Positions 44,801-56,393 of a stretch of 64,000 bases of DNA are shown piece by piece (within the stretch, counting starts at the first letter, position 1; the number at the start of each line of letters is the position of its first letter). Both the position numbers and the translations under genes were made by a program. The DNA is taken from NCBI GenBank assembly GCA_002049455.2, contig KV918832.1, forward strand, positions 91,151-155,150, read 5' to 3'. This DNA comes from Porphyra umbilicalis (taxonomy: Eukaryota; Rhodophyta; Bangiophyceae; Bangiales; Bangiaceae). Under the pieces are notes generated by a model. It worked only from the letters and a program-made list of their open reading frames with translations, was not told the origin of the DNA and ran no database searches.

Positions 44801-46026
44801 GTGTGCTCGGTGTGTCTGTGTGTACGGCTCGGATGCAGCCCTCTAGGGACAGCAGAGTGGGCGCAAGAGAGAACTGTGCCGTATGGTCTTGTTCGTGAAG
44901 ATATGGTTGTAAGCAGCCAGGAACAAAAGAAGCAAAGATCACTTGCTGTTAGCACCCTCCTGAGCGGATAGGTACACGTTTTGGGGGGAATCGTCGTTGG
45001 AAATGACTAGAGTGATGACGACGAAGACGACGAGGCGTACATGGCGACATGCGAGGGCAGGCACCCCAAGAGTAAGCCCCATTGTGTTGACGGGTGCGCT
45101 GGCCATGCTGGACATACATGTACAATACGTAGGAAGGGAAAGCGCCAGACAAACCACCACAACCAGCTTGGACAAGTAAACAGGCAGCAAGGCGCAGACA
45201 TGGTACAAGCTGGAAAGCGGAACAGGAGTAAGTCACTCGAGCAGGGGAGGAAAGAATCGCACAACACGTGAGCGGCGTGGCGGGGTGTGTCTGGGATCAG
45301 CCTGACGTGCGAGTTCTCAACATAGAGCGCAACGCAGCGCTCGTTCAATCAGTCTGGAGCGGCACATAGAATGTGTTGATGCGTGGTTCTCGCATCATAT
45401 CCTAGATCACCACGTTTGTAGCATGAGAGTTCGCAGTGAACATACCTTGAGAGCAACCAGAGCAACCAGTTCATCCCATATCTCATCGATAATCGATAAC
45501 CTCCTGGCTGGAAACCTATAGTCTGCTCCGCGGCACGGCTCTGCTCCCACCTCGGTGCGAGCAGAGCGACGAAGCCGCGTCGTCGCAGGCCACAGGGGGG
45601 AAGAGGATTCCCGCCACCCCCATGACAAGGTACTCCATTATGGCAGGAGGCACCCGTTTCCTGAGTGGCACTTGCTGCCGCGTGATCCGGGGACTTTCGC
45701 CCAGAGCATGGTCGGGTAGCACGGCTACCTCATGGCGGGGCGCTAAGGGCGCCAGCCCGTGTGTTGCTGCTCCGTAGAGATGCTTCGGCGTGCCCCCTCC
45801 CGCCTAAGCCCGATGCTCGCACTGTCTGACAGCCGTCGTCGCCGATTGCGCCGCCATCGTTGATGTCGCCTTCCAACTCCTACCCTTTCGCGCCGACATG
45901 GATTGGCCGACAAAGTCCCCCAGGGAACAACATATAAACAGTTTACAAAGAGCGGTCAAACTGCACGCCGTGCAAAGCTTTGTTTCACGGCCTGTCAGGA
46001 TCAGTAAACTATTTGCATCGAGCGAT
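41810..46026. other. No well-supported gene; Ala/Arg-rich frames and imperfect repeats
   Basis: From 41.8 to 42.75 kb and from 43.55 to 43.95 kb GC is extreme and frames overlap on both strands, so no choice can be made. Around 43140-43560 a block containing CCATTGGT, GGGGTCCCCAG, CGACTG.TGGTCCG.TGCATC and ATTGGTTGC recurs imperfectly with a spacing of about 200 bp. A plus-strand frame at 44277-44789 (or from MPDDDDERKAKF at 44364) has an acidic start and a Pro/Ala-rich body but no known domain. It is at best a hypothetical gene. From 44.8 to 46.0 kb nothing was recognised. Confidence 0.35.
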
Positions 46027-48377
46027 CATGCCGGCGGTATGGGGCAGGTGGGCCAAGTCAGCAAAGTTTGGGCGATGTGGGCGGTTCAAGTGAGTTGAAA
46101 CCGAATAGTTGGATTGGGAGGTGTATCTCTGGACCTAGACGGTCAATGTCCATGTAACTCTACAGATATTATCTACATCCAACGGGCATGCCGGCGGTAT
46201 GGGCCAGGTGGGCCAAGTCAGCATGGTTTGGGCGATGTGGGCGGTTCAAGTGAGTTGAAACCGAATAGTTGGATTGGGAGGTGTATCTCTGGACCTAGAC
46301 GGTCAATGTCCATGTAACTCTACAGATATTATTGACATCCAACGGACATACCGGCGATATGCGCCAGGTGGGCCAAGTCAGCAAAGTTTGGGCGATGTGG
46401 GCGGTTCAAGTGAGTTGAAACCGAATATTTGGGTTGGGAGGTGTATCTCTGGACCTAGACGGTCAATGTCCGTGTGACTCTACAGTTATTATCTACATCC
46501 AACGCGCATGCCGGCGGTATGGGGCAGGTGGCCCAAGTCAGCAAAGTTTGGGAGGTGTGGGCGGCTCAAGTGAATTGAAACCGAATAGTTGGATTGGGAG
46601 GTGTATCTCTGGACCTAGACGGTCAATGTCCGTGTGACTCCAAGTTATTATCTACATCCAACGCGCGTGCCGGCGGTATGGGGCAAGTTGCCCAAGTCGG
46701 CAAAGTTTGGGAGGTGTGGGCGGCTCAAGTGAATTGAAACCGAATAGTTGGATTGGGAGGTGTATCTCTGGACCTAGACGGTCAATGTCCGTGTGACTCT
46801 ACAGTTATTATCTACATCCAACGCGCATGTCGGCAGTGTGCGGCAGGTGGCCCAAGTCAGCAAAGTTTGGGAGGTGTTGGCGGCTCAAGTGAGTTGAAAC
46901 CGAATAGTTGGATTGGGAGGTGTATCTCTGGACCTAGACGGTCGATGTCCGTGTGACTCTACAGTTGTTATCTAAATCCAACGCGCATGCCGACATTATG
47001 GAGCAAGAGGCCCAAGTCAGCAAAGTTTGGGAGGTGTTGGCGGCTCAAGTGAGTTGAAACCGAATAGTTGGATTGGGAGGTGTATCTCTGGACCTAGACG
47101 GTCAATGTCCGTGTGACTCTACAGTTATTATCTACATCCAACGCGCATGTCGGCAGTGTGCGGCAGGTGGCCCAAGTCAGCAAAGTTTGGGAGGTGTTGG
47201 CGGCTCAAGTGAGTTGAAACCGAATAGTTGGATTGGGAGGTGTATCTCTGGACCTAGACGGTCGATGTCCGTGTGACTCTACAGTTGTTATCTAAATCCA
47301 ACGCGCATGCCGACATTATGGAGCAAGAGGCCCAAGTCAGCAAAGTTTGGGAGGTGTGGGCGGCTCAAGTGAGTTGAAACCGAATAGTTGGATTGGGAGG
47401 TGTATCTCTGGACCTAGACGGTCAATGTCCGTGTGACTCTGCAGTTATTATCTACATCCAACGCGCATGCCGACAGTGTGCGGCAGGTGGCCCAAGTCAC
47501 CAAAGTTTGGGAGGTGTGGGCGGCTCAAGTGAATTGAAACCGAATAGTTGGATTGGGAGGTGTATCTCTGGACCTAGACGGTCAATGTCCATGCAACTCT
47601 ACAGTTATTATGAATATGCAACGCGCATGCCGACATTATGGAGCAAGAGGCCCACGTCGGCAAAGTTTGGGAGGTGTGGGCGGCTCAAGTGAATTGAAAC
47701 CGAATAGTTGGATTGGGAGGTGTATCTCTGGACCTAGACGGTCAATGTCCGTGTGACTCCAAGTTATTATCTACATCCAACGCGCATGCCGGCGATGTGC
47801 GGCAGGTGGCCCAAGTCAGCAAAGTTTGGGAGGTGTGGGCGGCTCAAGTGAATTGAAACCGAATAGTTGGATTGGGAGGTGTATCTCTGGACCTAGAGGG
47901 TCAATGTCCGTGTGACTCTGCAGTTATTATCTACATCCAACGCGCATGCCGGCAGTGTGCGGCAGGTGGCCCAAGTCACCAAAGTTTGCGAGGTGTGGGC
48001 GGCTCAAGGGAGTTGAAACCGAATAGTTGGATTGGGAGGTGTATCTCTGGACCTAGACGGTCAATGTCCGTGTGACTCTACAGTTATTATCTACATCCAA
48101 CGCGCATGCCGGCAGTGTGCGGCAGGTGGCCCAAGTCAGCAAAGTTTGGGAGGTGTGGGCGGCTCAAGTGAATTGAAACCGAATAGTTGGATTGGGAGGT
48201 GTATCTCTGGACCTAGACGGTCAATGTCCGTGTGACTCCAAGTTATTATCTACATCCAACGCGCATGCCGGCGATGTGCGGCAGGTGGCCCAAGTCAGCA
48301 AAGTTTGGGAGGTGTGGGCGGCTCAAGTGAATTGAAACCGAATAGTTGGATTGGGAGGTGTATCTCTGGACCTAGAA
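46027..48377. repeat. Satellite array of ~160-bp units
   Basis: About 15 head-to-tail units are present, most of 160 bp and some of 159 bp. The marker GTGTATCTCTGGACCTAGA recurs near 46121, 46281, 46441, 46601, 46760, 46920 and so on to 48358. Units differ in small blocks: CATGCCGGCGGTATGGGGCAGG, CATGTCGGCAGTGTGCGGCAGG or CATGCCGACATTATGGAGCAAG-type versions (each given by its start only). From about 46760 to 47400 two unit types alternate, making a 320-bp higher-order repeat seen twice. The 67-codon frames in every unit arise by chance, since 160 is not a multiple of three. The array ends within one partial unit directly at the transposase frame. Confidence 0.95.
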
Positions 48378-48378
48378 G

Positions 48379-51300
48379 GTGAATGATCCGTTGCGGGCCG
48401 CCATCTACAAGGCTCTGCGCTCCTCCACCCCACTTATCGACGCCCAGGAGAACGTTTTACGGGCGTGGCACGCCGACATGACCGATGTACAGACGCCTGC
48501 TGTCGAGTGTGCAGCTGCTGTCGTCTTTTTCCGCTACTTCCCGCTCCGGTCGGTCCCCCCCACGGGCGGCAAAGCCGACAACGAAGCTGCGGGGGCCACC
48601 TCAACGCGCGCCGACGAGATGCTCCCGTCGACGACACCTGGTCGTCGCCGAAAGCAAAAGACCCTAGGGGGCCATTCGCTCGAGGCGGCGGTGCGAAAGG
48701 ACGACAAGGGCAACTTGGTGTTGGGCGGGAAGGGGCCGGTGGGCAAGCGGATCGTGGACGCACGGCGGGAGCGGACAGGTCTTTGCGCCCCCCGCTTTGA
48801 GCATTATCCCCGTGACGACGACGGCGCGTGGCTGGCTGTGATCCCCTTTCTGCAAGCCACACTTGCCGAGACCGTGGCTGGCGTGTTCCAAGCGCACGAT
48901 GGACGTGCCGTGCGGCTGGTAACGAACACCATGCGCATCAAGGCGGCGGGGAAGCGGCGGGACGTCACGGCCGCGCTGGACGGCGTTGGCTTTGTGGCCA
49001 GTTTCGTGGGACGCGTTGCGGACGCCATTGATGCAGACGTGCTGCTCCGCCAGTCGTTTGGCCTGGTACTTCTACACGCAGCGGACATGGGGGCCCAAGT
49101 CGATGAGGTATTTGACGAGGCGGCAAGCGCAAAGGGGGTCGTTGCCCGGGGCTGGGTGAACGCGGACTACTGCCAGACGTGGGGAGGCTCACCGACCCCC
49201 GCCAACTACCTGCAGTGGCGGGCACTTCAACCGGGCGCTGATGCGGTGGATTGGGACAGCCCGTTCATAAGCTACGAGCATTTTGCCGGCCTGGACCGCG
49301 TCCGTCCGGGGATCAGGGACCCCGAGGCGAGCAAGCGGCGCGTGGCGTACCGCGGCAAGGACAAGCACGCCGCCGACATGTAGGGTGACGGAGATGCATG
49401 CAACAACGCCTTCCGAAGTTTGGGTTGACGCAGGGGGTCTTCAATGTGGTCTATCCCAAAGTTATCACGCTTGGCTTTCGTTGTTTGTTCCGGGCGGAGA
49501 GTGTGGGGGAGGCGCTGTCCATCGTCCTGGAGCGGTTTCCCAAGCTGCCCAAGGTGGTGGTCTACGACGTCGCGTGTAAGCTGGACAAGAACGCCCTCCG
49601 ACGAGTGCGTCCCCTTCTCCGAAAGCATGGGGTGAGGTGCATCTTGGACCGCCCACATTCGATCACCGACGGGTGCTCCCCTGTCTACATGCCCGACGAG
49701 AGTCTGGGCGCCACTGCTGGCTTCGCGACGCAATCCCCGGAGGTCTCCCGCTCCATTGCTGTCGGCAACCGCACAAGCCTCGCCTACATGGCGCCGGCCA
49801 CGTACATGGTGAAGAAGATGGTGCAAGTGGCCATGATGAACGTGCGCAAGATACAGCGCCTCTACTCGGACAAGGCCGGCGAGAACCACCACGTGCCGCT
49901 CGCGCCCTTTTACCACTAGCGCCTGTCGCGCGAGTGCGAACGCGGATGGCCTCGCACCTGCCAGGCGTATGTGACGACGGAAGGTGGGCACCCTGAGGTG
50001 AACACTACGACGGAGGGCGTCACGGTGGACGACGGTGATCTCCCGGCGGGTCTCGGGGCGCTGGACTTTAACTCCTCCACGGGCGCCAATCTTGCTGCAG
50101 ACGGGACGGCTGGCGGCAGCCGAGCCGCAGATGCTGGCGGCGTCGCAGATCCCGGTGCGACCGCCGGCGGTGCCGCAAACACAGTTAAACCTTCAAACAA
50201 GGACGGCCACAATGGTGCAGGCAGATGCGGAAGTGGAGCACAGCCTCCAAGTGGCCAGAAGTACGTGCCGCTCAGCCGAACGCCGCTGTTGGCGCATGAT
50301 GCCGCGGCTGTAGCGAGAGTGACAACGGGCCTCTCACTGGGCGAATCGGTGCGGTTGGTCAACAAGGCCCGCATACGCTTGACGGTGGCAGACATGCCGC
50401 TCCTGCAAGGGTAGAGCAGGCTGAACGACGAGTTGATGAACTCCTTCGTTGCTTTGGTCAACTACCGAGACAGGGCGGCTAGGGTGGTGCGGTTGGCCGC
50501 GACGGAGCTCGATGGTGTCGGTCAAGGCGCCCCGGGAGCTATCACTCTCCCGCGGTCGTTCATGTTCGGGACATTCTTCTTCTCGAGGCTGTCGGAGCGG
50601 GCTGGCAGCTACGACAACGACGGCGTCCGGCAGTGGGGGGTCAAGGGCAACTTGCAACTCGACGACGTCGACCTCATCCTTGTGTCGGTCAACATTGACA
50701 ATGCCCACTGGGTCTTCGTTGCCATAAACGAGCGGGACCGGTGACTTCACTACTCTGATTCTCTGCTCGGCACGGACAAATCGTCTGTCGTCCCCATGCT
50801 GCGGCGCTGGCTGCGAGATGAAGTCTCCGCGCGGCAAGGCCCCAACACTGCGGCGCAGTGGGACATCGAGCATTGACTCGTCATCACCGAGTCGACCTGG
50901 CCACAGCAGATGGATGGCGGCAGCTGTGGCGTGTTTTTCTTGGCAGCGGCCGACTGTCTAGCGGCTGATGCGCCCGTCTCCTTAACGCAAGCAGACATCC
51001 CGGTCCTGCGCAGCTGCATGGCCTTGGCGCTCGTCGCTGACGACCTGACCGCCAACTTGGTCGCATCTCACTTCCCGGAGGAGGACGCAGGCCCGCTGGG
51101 TTTGGGTGCTCTGCTCAATGCTTACAAGTCGGCCGCAGACGTTACGGAAGGGATGCCCGAGATTGAATTGTCCGCCGAGATCCACGACGGCGGCCAAGCG
51201 GACGGCGTCGTCGAGATGGACGGGGGCCCCGAAGTGAATGACGAGGATCAGGAAGAGGCGGGCGACGATGCCTATGAGGTTGACGAGGGCCTTAATGACG

Positions 51301-51434
51301 ACCAGACGGGCGGCTCGAGCGATGATGCGGACTTGGGCAACAGTGCTGACCGAGGCGAGGAGACGGGTGCGGAAGGGGCAGCGTCCGACTTTGACGAGAC
51401 GCTTGCCGCTGCGGGGGCTACCACCAACTTTTGA
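48379..51434 (+). pseudogene. KDZ/Zisupton-like transposase fused to a Ulp1-type cysteine protease
   Basis: This is a large transposase gene. The first part (48379-49383) ends at GDGDACNNAF after one frame change near 49.4 kb. From 49398 a single frame runs to 51434 with four in-frame stops. Transposase markers are FNVVYPKVITLGFRCLFRAES, then VVYDVACKL near 49557, and ILDRPHSITDGCSPVYMPDE. The YD.aC and H..C pattern is the kind seen in KDZ-class DDE transposases. In the same frame a Ulp1/SENP (C48) domain follows: LNDELMNSFVALV, then His in DNAHWVF (50706), Asp in HYSDSLLG (50757), Gln in WPQQMDGG and Cys in GGSCGVFF (50925). All triad positions are present. An acidic tail (EVNDEDQEEAGDDAYEVDEG) ends the frame. 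Such proteases occur in several DNA transposon superfamilies. The satellite truncates or directly precedes the 5' end. The superfamily name is tentative. Confidence 0.7.
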
Positions 51435-51639
51435 CGGTGCCTTTCGAGGAGGGCGTTCACGTCGTCATTGTCGTGAGGGGGAGATGGCCTGGCTGGTGGA
51501 CAAGGTGGCCGTCGCCTCCGGCGTGATGCAAGCCGGGCATCAGGTGGCACGCCGGCAAGCGAGGGAGAGTGGCGCTGCGGTGGTGGTGATTGAGCAATGG
51601 CTTTTGTATCCTCGTATGGGTGTTTGGGGGTGATCGTTA

Positions 51640-53530
51640 TAGCCTTCGAGGGTGCACTATGTTGTAGTGCTCTTTATCAATGTGTACTCATACTACCTAC
51701 AGTTAATGTCCATAGGTCCTGTCCATGTCAGCCACTGGTGCGGTCTCTCCTATGAGTTCATACCTCTGCGAGTTCCTGTGTCTGCTCCTGCCTCCGGTTA
51801 CCCCCCCGCCGTCACCAACACGTTGACTGTCGCAGAATATCAGTAACTGTTATACGCGCGCATGGCCCCGCTACGCAAGGCCGTGAGCGTCGCGCGTACT
51901 CGGACAGCATTGGGCTGGACGCAATGGTCGGAGATAACTGGATGAGCAAGGGATACTGTATGTGCAGGGAGGATGGACTGTGGGTCACACTATGGTGGAT
52001 GGGTCAGGTTGAATGCAACCATTATACACAGTGCAGCTCGGATTAGTCTTGGCACTCTATCGAGGCTGGGGCCGGATGCTCGTCAGAGACATGGACTCTA
52101 CCCACCCAGGGGAGTGCGAACGCTCGGCGATGTGTAACCGCTGCCTGCAAACTGCTGCTCTCTTGGCGCAGAAGGTCAGCCCCAACGGGAGGGTGGGCAC
52201 CTGGCCCGCTGGCGGCCCCATCCTAGGTGCCACCCACGCCTAGTGACATGCGGGTGGGGAGTCACGGTTGAGTGACCTCGGTGACACCCATGGCAGAAGA
52301 AGTTACACGACTGTGTGGGACCGAGCACACGAGCAGGTCACCCAGCTGCGCATGCTCGTGATGGATGGGTTCCTTTCCCAGGATGAACGGGGATACCTGG
52401 AGGGTGCAGTACGTCTCGGCCCGACCTGCTCCAGACCTGTTGTCAATGGAATGTCCAATGTCAGCTGGTGCGGCTCACTGGTAGCTGTTGGGGACGAATT
52501 GACATAACCTGGCTGGTCGATTGGGGGACCGTAGCTGGATATCTGGCAGATTCTGGCCGGCTGGTTTTCCGAACCTGGCCATCAGGCGGCCGGACGCGTA
52601 CCATCTCAACACCTTGTTGGATACTGCCAACTTGTGCGCTGAACAGCATCCAGGCGCAATGACAGTGGATGTCGGGATCCCAAGTTCGGCTGGTGGGCTC
52701 CGTACCACTCTGCTGCTGCCCTTCGCTACATGCACGGCAAAGTGGGTCCAGCGGTAGGAGCGGTATTCTGTCTCAGGACCGAAGGCCTCAGCCGCTGTTG
52801 CTGGCCCTGTTCGTCTGCCCCGGAAAAGTACATCATGGAGTACGTCCAGCAATGAAAGCAGGTGAGCAATTGCGTATTTAAATCCATCTCTCCTTGTCCT
52901 CGATGGCCTTCGATCATGCCTGTCGAGGCGGGTACGTATCTTGATCACGGGTAGCTGTGAGCAACTACCGTACTGGTTTGCCTTTGGATGGGCCTTGGGT
53001 TCTGTAACTCTTCTCCTTACACTCCAAGCGTTCTCGGCACGAGATCATGAGATATTGTATGCTTTCAGCTAGAGAAATCCAGGCAGCACCCGTGGGCGAG
53101 GTTGGGTTGCAGTTCAGAAGCTCGAGCTCTGCATCGATCTATAGTGCAGCCGCGACCTGCCCAGTCGCCTTGAATGAAACTGGTGCTCTCTTTCGCCCGC
53201 CTTTTTATCCCGCGCGCCGCTTTGCGACCGCCGCGTGGCGCCCGCGTGGCGCCCGGGCGTCCGCGCCAGGCCAGCGCAACGGCCTCCGACGGACCCGCGC
53301 AGCCCCCCCGCTTACGTCTTTGTGCTCCTTCTTCACCCCAGTCGCGTGTCTCTGGTCTCTTCTCTTGGGTACACCTGCTGTTTGTTGGCTCGCTCCCCCC
53401 CACCGCCTCCACTTTGCCGCTTCGTGTACCGTTGCTCCCCCCCCCCCCCCCTTACCCACATCCACCTGCTTGTTCCCTGCTGCTCCTGCTCCTATTTGAG
53501 CGTGCTCGGGATTGACGTGCGGCTGCGGTC
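51640..53530. other. Gap between the transposase and the exonuclease/helicase genes
   Basis: No gene is supported here. Short related stretches recur (for example GTCAGCCACTGGTGCGG near 51727, GTCAGCTGGTGCGG near 52460, and a TTCGGCTGGTGGGCTCCG block near 52683). This may be the junction of two elements or a spacer inside one. A pyrimidine-rich promoter-like stretch (runs of C and T at 53380-53460) immediately precedes the next frame. Confidence 0.35.
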
Positions 53531-54025
53531 ATGGCGTCGGCGTCTGCTGAGCTCGGCTTCCTGGAGATGATCACGGCCGAGACGTCACTGCTACTGCGTA
53601 AGTCGGACGCGTACGCCGTTACGCAGCGGCTTTCGTCTGTCGGGATTGGGAGCCTGCTCGTATCGTGCTCGTTTGCGACCACGACGGACGCCATGTGCTG
53701 GTTGACGAGCCCGGCGGCCAAAGAGGCGGTGCTGGCTGGCGAAAGGCAGCTGTATGTGGATTGCGTCTCGGCTGCGTCGGGCAAGGGGTGGTTGGCACTC
53801 GTCTCCCTCTCTTCCACCTCCTGCTTTCACCTCGACCACGCCGGTGTCGAAGGAGCAGCCGTCCTTTTACGCCAGGCATCGCCATCCATTTGTGTCGCAG
53901 CGCGCTTCAGTACCGCCGGTGATGCTCGTCGCTGGTCGTGCGGGGCAGGCGTGCGCAACCTCATTGACCTGTTGCGTGAAGCGGCCGGGGTGTCTCCGAG
54001 TGCCCCTTTCGTCGTATCCTCATGA
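53531..54025 (+). pseudogene. Exonuclease-like ORF upstream of the PIF1 helicase (element B)
   Basis: This frame of 164 codons lies ahead of the PIF1 helicase. The stretch YVDCVSAASGKGWLALVS, then CFHLDH, then ARFSTAGDARRW and NLIDLLREA follows the order of a DEDD 3'-5' exonuclease: vD.E, Llqls, an ylid strand, a D..L block and an iDl block. The Glu expected two residues after the first Asp is not there. The frame continues after one stop with Pro/Ser-rich sequence towards the helicase, so both may once have been one protein. A similar pairing occurs in reverse orientation at 1-2.6 kb. Confidence 0.35.
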
Positions 54026-54889
54026 GCCGCAAGCTGCAAGAGCGCCGTGGAGCAGATGGCGGTAACGGAGGTGCTGTCAGTGTCGAGCAAGCACACGGCA
54101 CACAACGCTCCTGAGCCGCCGCCCTCACCTGCCGTGCTGGGTAGACTCATCCCCAACCCGAGCCCCCCCCCCACGCCGATGGTCAATAACCCTGCCCCCC
54201 CATCCACGCCGACTGCGGGGTACGCCCGCCATGCTCCCGGTTATGGTGCTTCTGGGTCTTCCCCTATCGGCGCGCCGCAGGTCTTCCACTCGTCGTCCTC
54301 ATTTGCTGTGTGGGCGGCCCACAAGATGGCCGCTGAGGGAGACGAGCCGCCTTCTGCCTGCCAATGACCGGGCATCGTCCGCACGCCTCTCGGTGCGCGA
54401 CAAGCTGGTACTCGTGGACGGAAGGCCGGCGCAGCAAGCACATCGACACCTTTTTCGAGGTCAGCTGCCAGCCGTGCTGTTTCTTCTCGGTTTGCGGGCG
54501 TGCTGACAGCCATCCAGGCGCCGTCTTTTGGGAAGCGTCGCACTACTCCTCTTTGCCGCTGCGCAGCCACAACTTTGGGGGCGGGCCATTCATCAGGTCG
54601 CGCTTGGGCTCCAAGCGACATGGGGCCCTTGTCATCTAGCTGCCTGCCGTGCTCTTGCAAGAAGTCCGACAAGCGCATGCGCATGGACGAGACGGACGGT
54701 CCACCGGCGGCTTTGAACCCTTCCGGGAGGGGAAGCGGCGGCAACACCCCCATCTTCTCGCGGCCGGAGGTCTCCCAGCTGAGATTGGTCTTCTGTTCTT
54801 TTCATGACCTCGACGATGGCACTGCACGCTCGCCGCCTTCTACATCTCGAGCGGGTACCCGCGCGAAAGGGGGTCGCCCTGTACGTCGT

Positions 54890-56200
54890 CGGGGTCGCTC
54901 ACCTCTTCCCCATTCGGCATCCACCGGGGGAATGGGGCAGTACACCCCCTTCACGTCGGCCATTAATGTCACCGTGGTTGATGATCAGGCGGATAAGGAG
55001 CCCGCGGCTTCTAGTGCCGCGCACCCGCCCCCTACGGAAATTACGTCAACTTGCGTGGCATCACCGCAGCCAGTCGAATTCGTCCCGCCTCACGGCCCAC
55101 TTGGCCTCGTTGCTGTGTCGGGAGATTGGGACGCACTGTCGAAGGTTCTCGCCGCTCGTGCACGGAGCACGTTTTTGACGGGCGGCCCGGGGGTTGGCAA
55201 GTCATCCTCTCTCCGGACTCTGCGTACGGTGTTGAGCAACAAGTGGCCTGGTGCCGAGGAGGTGGTCTCCGTGGCTCCCATGGAGAGCTCGGCCATGACG
55301 GCAGGGGGACAGACGTATCACTCCTTCTTTGGCTTCCCACGAGCGTACAAGCCCGAGTCCGCGGATCCCGATTTGGAGGCGACCCGCATGATGTCGCTGC
55401 GACGCTTCTCCCCGATTGCTCGTCGTCCGGCAGCTGTACGCGCTTTGCTTATCGATGAGGTCTCCATGGTGGAGGCAGACCGCCTTGAGGTCATGGTCGA
55501 GCTGCTGCGGCAGTAGCGTCACCCGTCCTCCCCGGCGTGCATCGTGTACGCTTTTGGAGATTTTCTGGAGCTTGGGCCACTATTTGGTGAGCTCGCGTTC
55601 ACCGCGAAATGCTGGTCCATCCTGTTTGGGAACAGTATGCTGGAGCTAACGCGGGTCCATCGCCAGCACCAGCCGGATTTTGTGTCGGCCGTACGAGACG
55701 CAAGGATAAGGGCGCTGTAAGCCGGGGGTTAATGCCCTCATGGAGGAGCGCAAGGTGTCCGAGGGGTGTCATGCTCACCTCCGACATCTATCTCCTCCTC
55801 GGCCTGCAACAAGGTAGCATTGGCGTGTTGATGAGCTACACGGCGGCAAGAGTGCCTATTGTGCGCTTTGAGGGCGTCGCTTTGCCGATGGGCCACCATC
55901 GCGGCTCCCATGGAGTCGATGACGCGGGCGACATGTGGCTGGAGGTTGAGTGCGCGCCGGTCAAGTAAGAGGCCAAGCTCTTGGCGCATCCTGGGACGAT
56001 GGCCGAGCGGTATCAAGTGCCCTTTGTGGTGGGGTGAGCCATCACCGTTCATCGGTCGCAGAGCCTCACCTTGAGGGCCGGGCATGGTCAACGTCGCCTT
56101 CAGTCGGGTGGAGGACAAGACGCGAATGCATGTGCGATCATTTTCTGCCTGTCACTTTTTTTCCAACCCTGTAGCTTTGAGTTTTTATAAGGATGCGGCT
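54890..56200 (+). pseudogene. PIF1-like helicase (element B), decayed
   Basis: This is a near full-length PIF1-family helicase domain. Walker A (GGPGVGKSSS) is at about 55180-55206, and Walker B (ALLIDEVSMVEADRLEV) near 55440-55490 is intact. Then come GDFLELGPL near 55560, LTRVHRQHQPDF near 55640, GLQQGSIGVL..VPIVRFEG near 55800-55870, and AITVHRSQSLTL near 56040. The C-terminal VNVAFSRVEDKTRMHV..NPVALSFYKD near 56085-56190 corresponds to the family's YVALSR motif. Motifs up to 55690 share one frame with a single stop. The later ones fall in two other frames. PIF1 helicases in transposons are thought to aid copying or strand transfer. This copy is broken but better preserved than the relic at 1.0-1.8 kb, so it is probably younger. 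Confidence 0.8.
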
Positions 56201-56393
56201 CGTCTGTGATAGTCGACTTGACATACATATGCTATGCACGCTCCCAGTTTTCTTTACATCCCACTGATATCCATTTTACTCCATTCTGCAACCAGCTTCA
56301 GCAAGAGGAAAATACAAACCTGTTAGAGTGAACTGAAAGAGAGAAAGGCGCGCAAAAACACAGTATAAGGTACAGAGTGAAAGATGAACACAT

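Noticed and set aside
46114-48235. Series of 67-codon frames starting MGGVSLDLDGQC in the satellite
   Set aside because: They repeat only because the DNA repeats. The unit length shifts frame from unit to unit, so no polyprotein results.
54241-54753. Minus-strand 170-codon frame opposite the exonuclease/helicase linker
   Set aside because: It reads somewhat protein-like (SDFLQEHGRQLDDKGP) but lies antisense within the element's plus-strand gene block, with no recognisable motif or start context.
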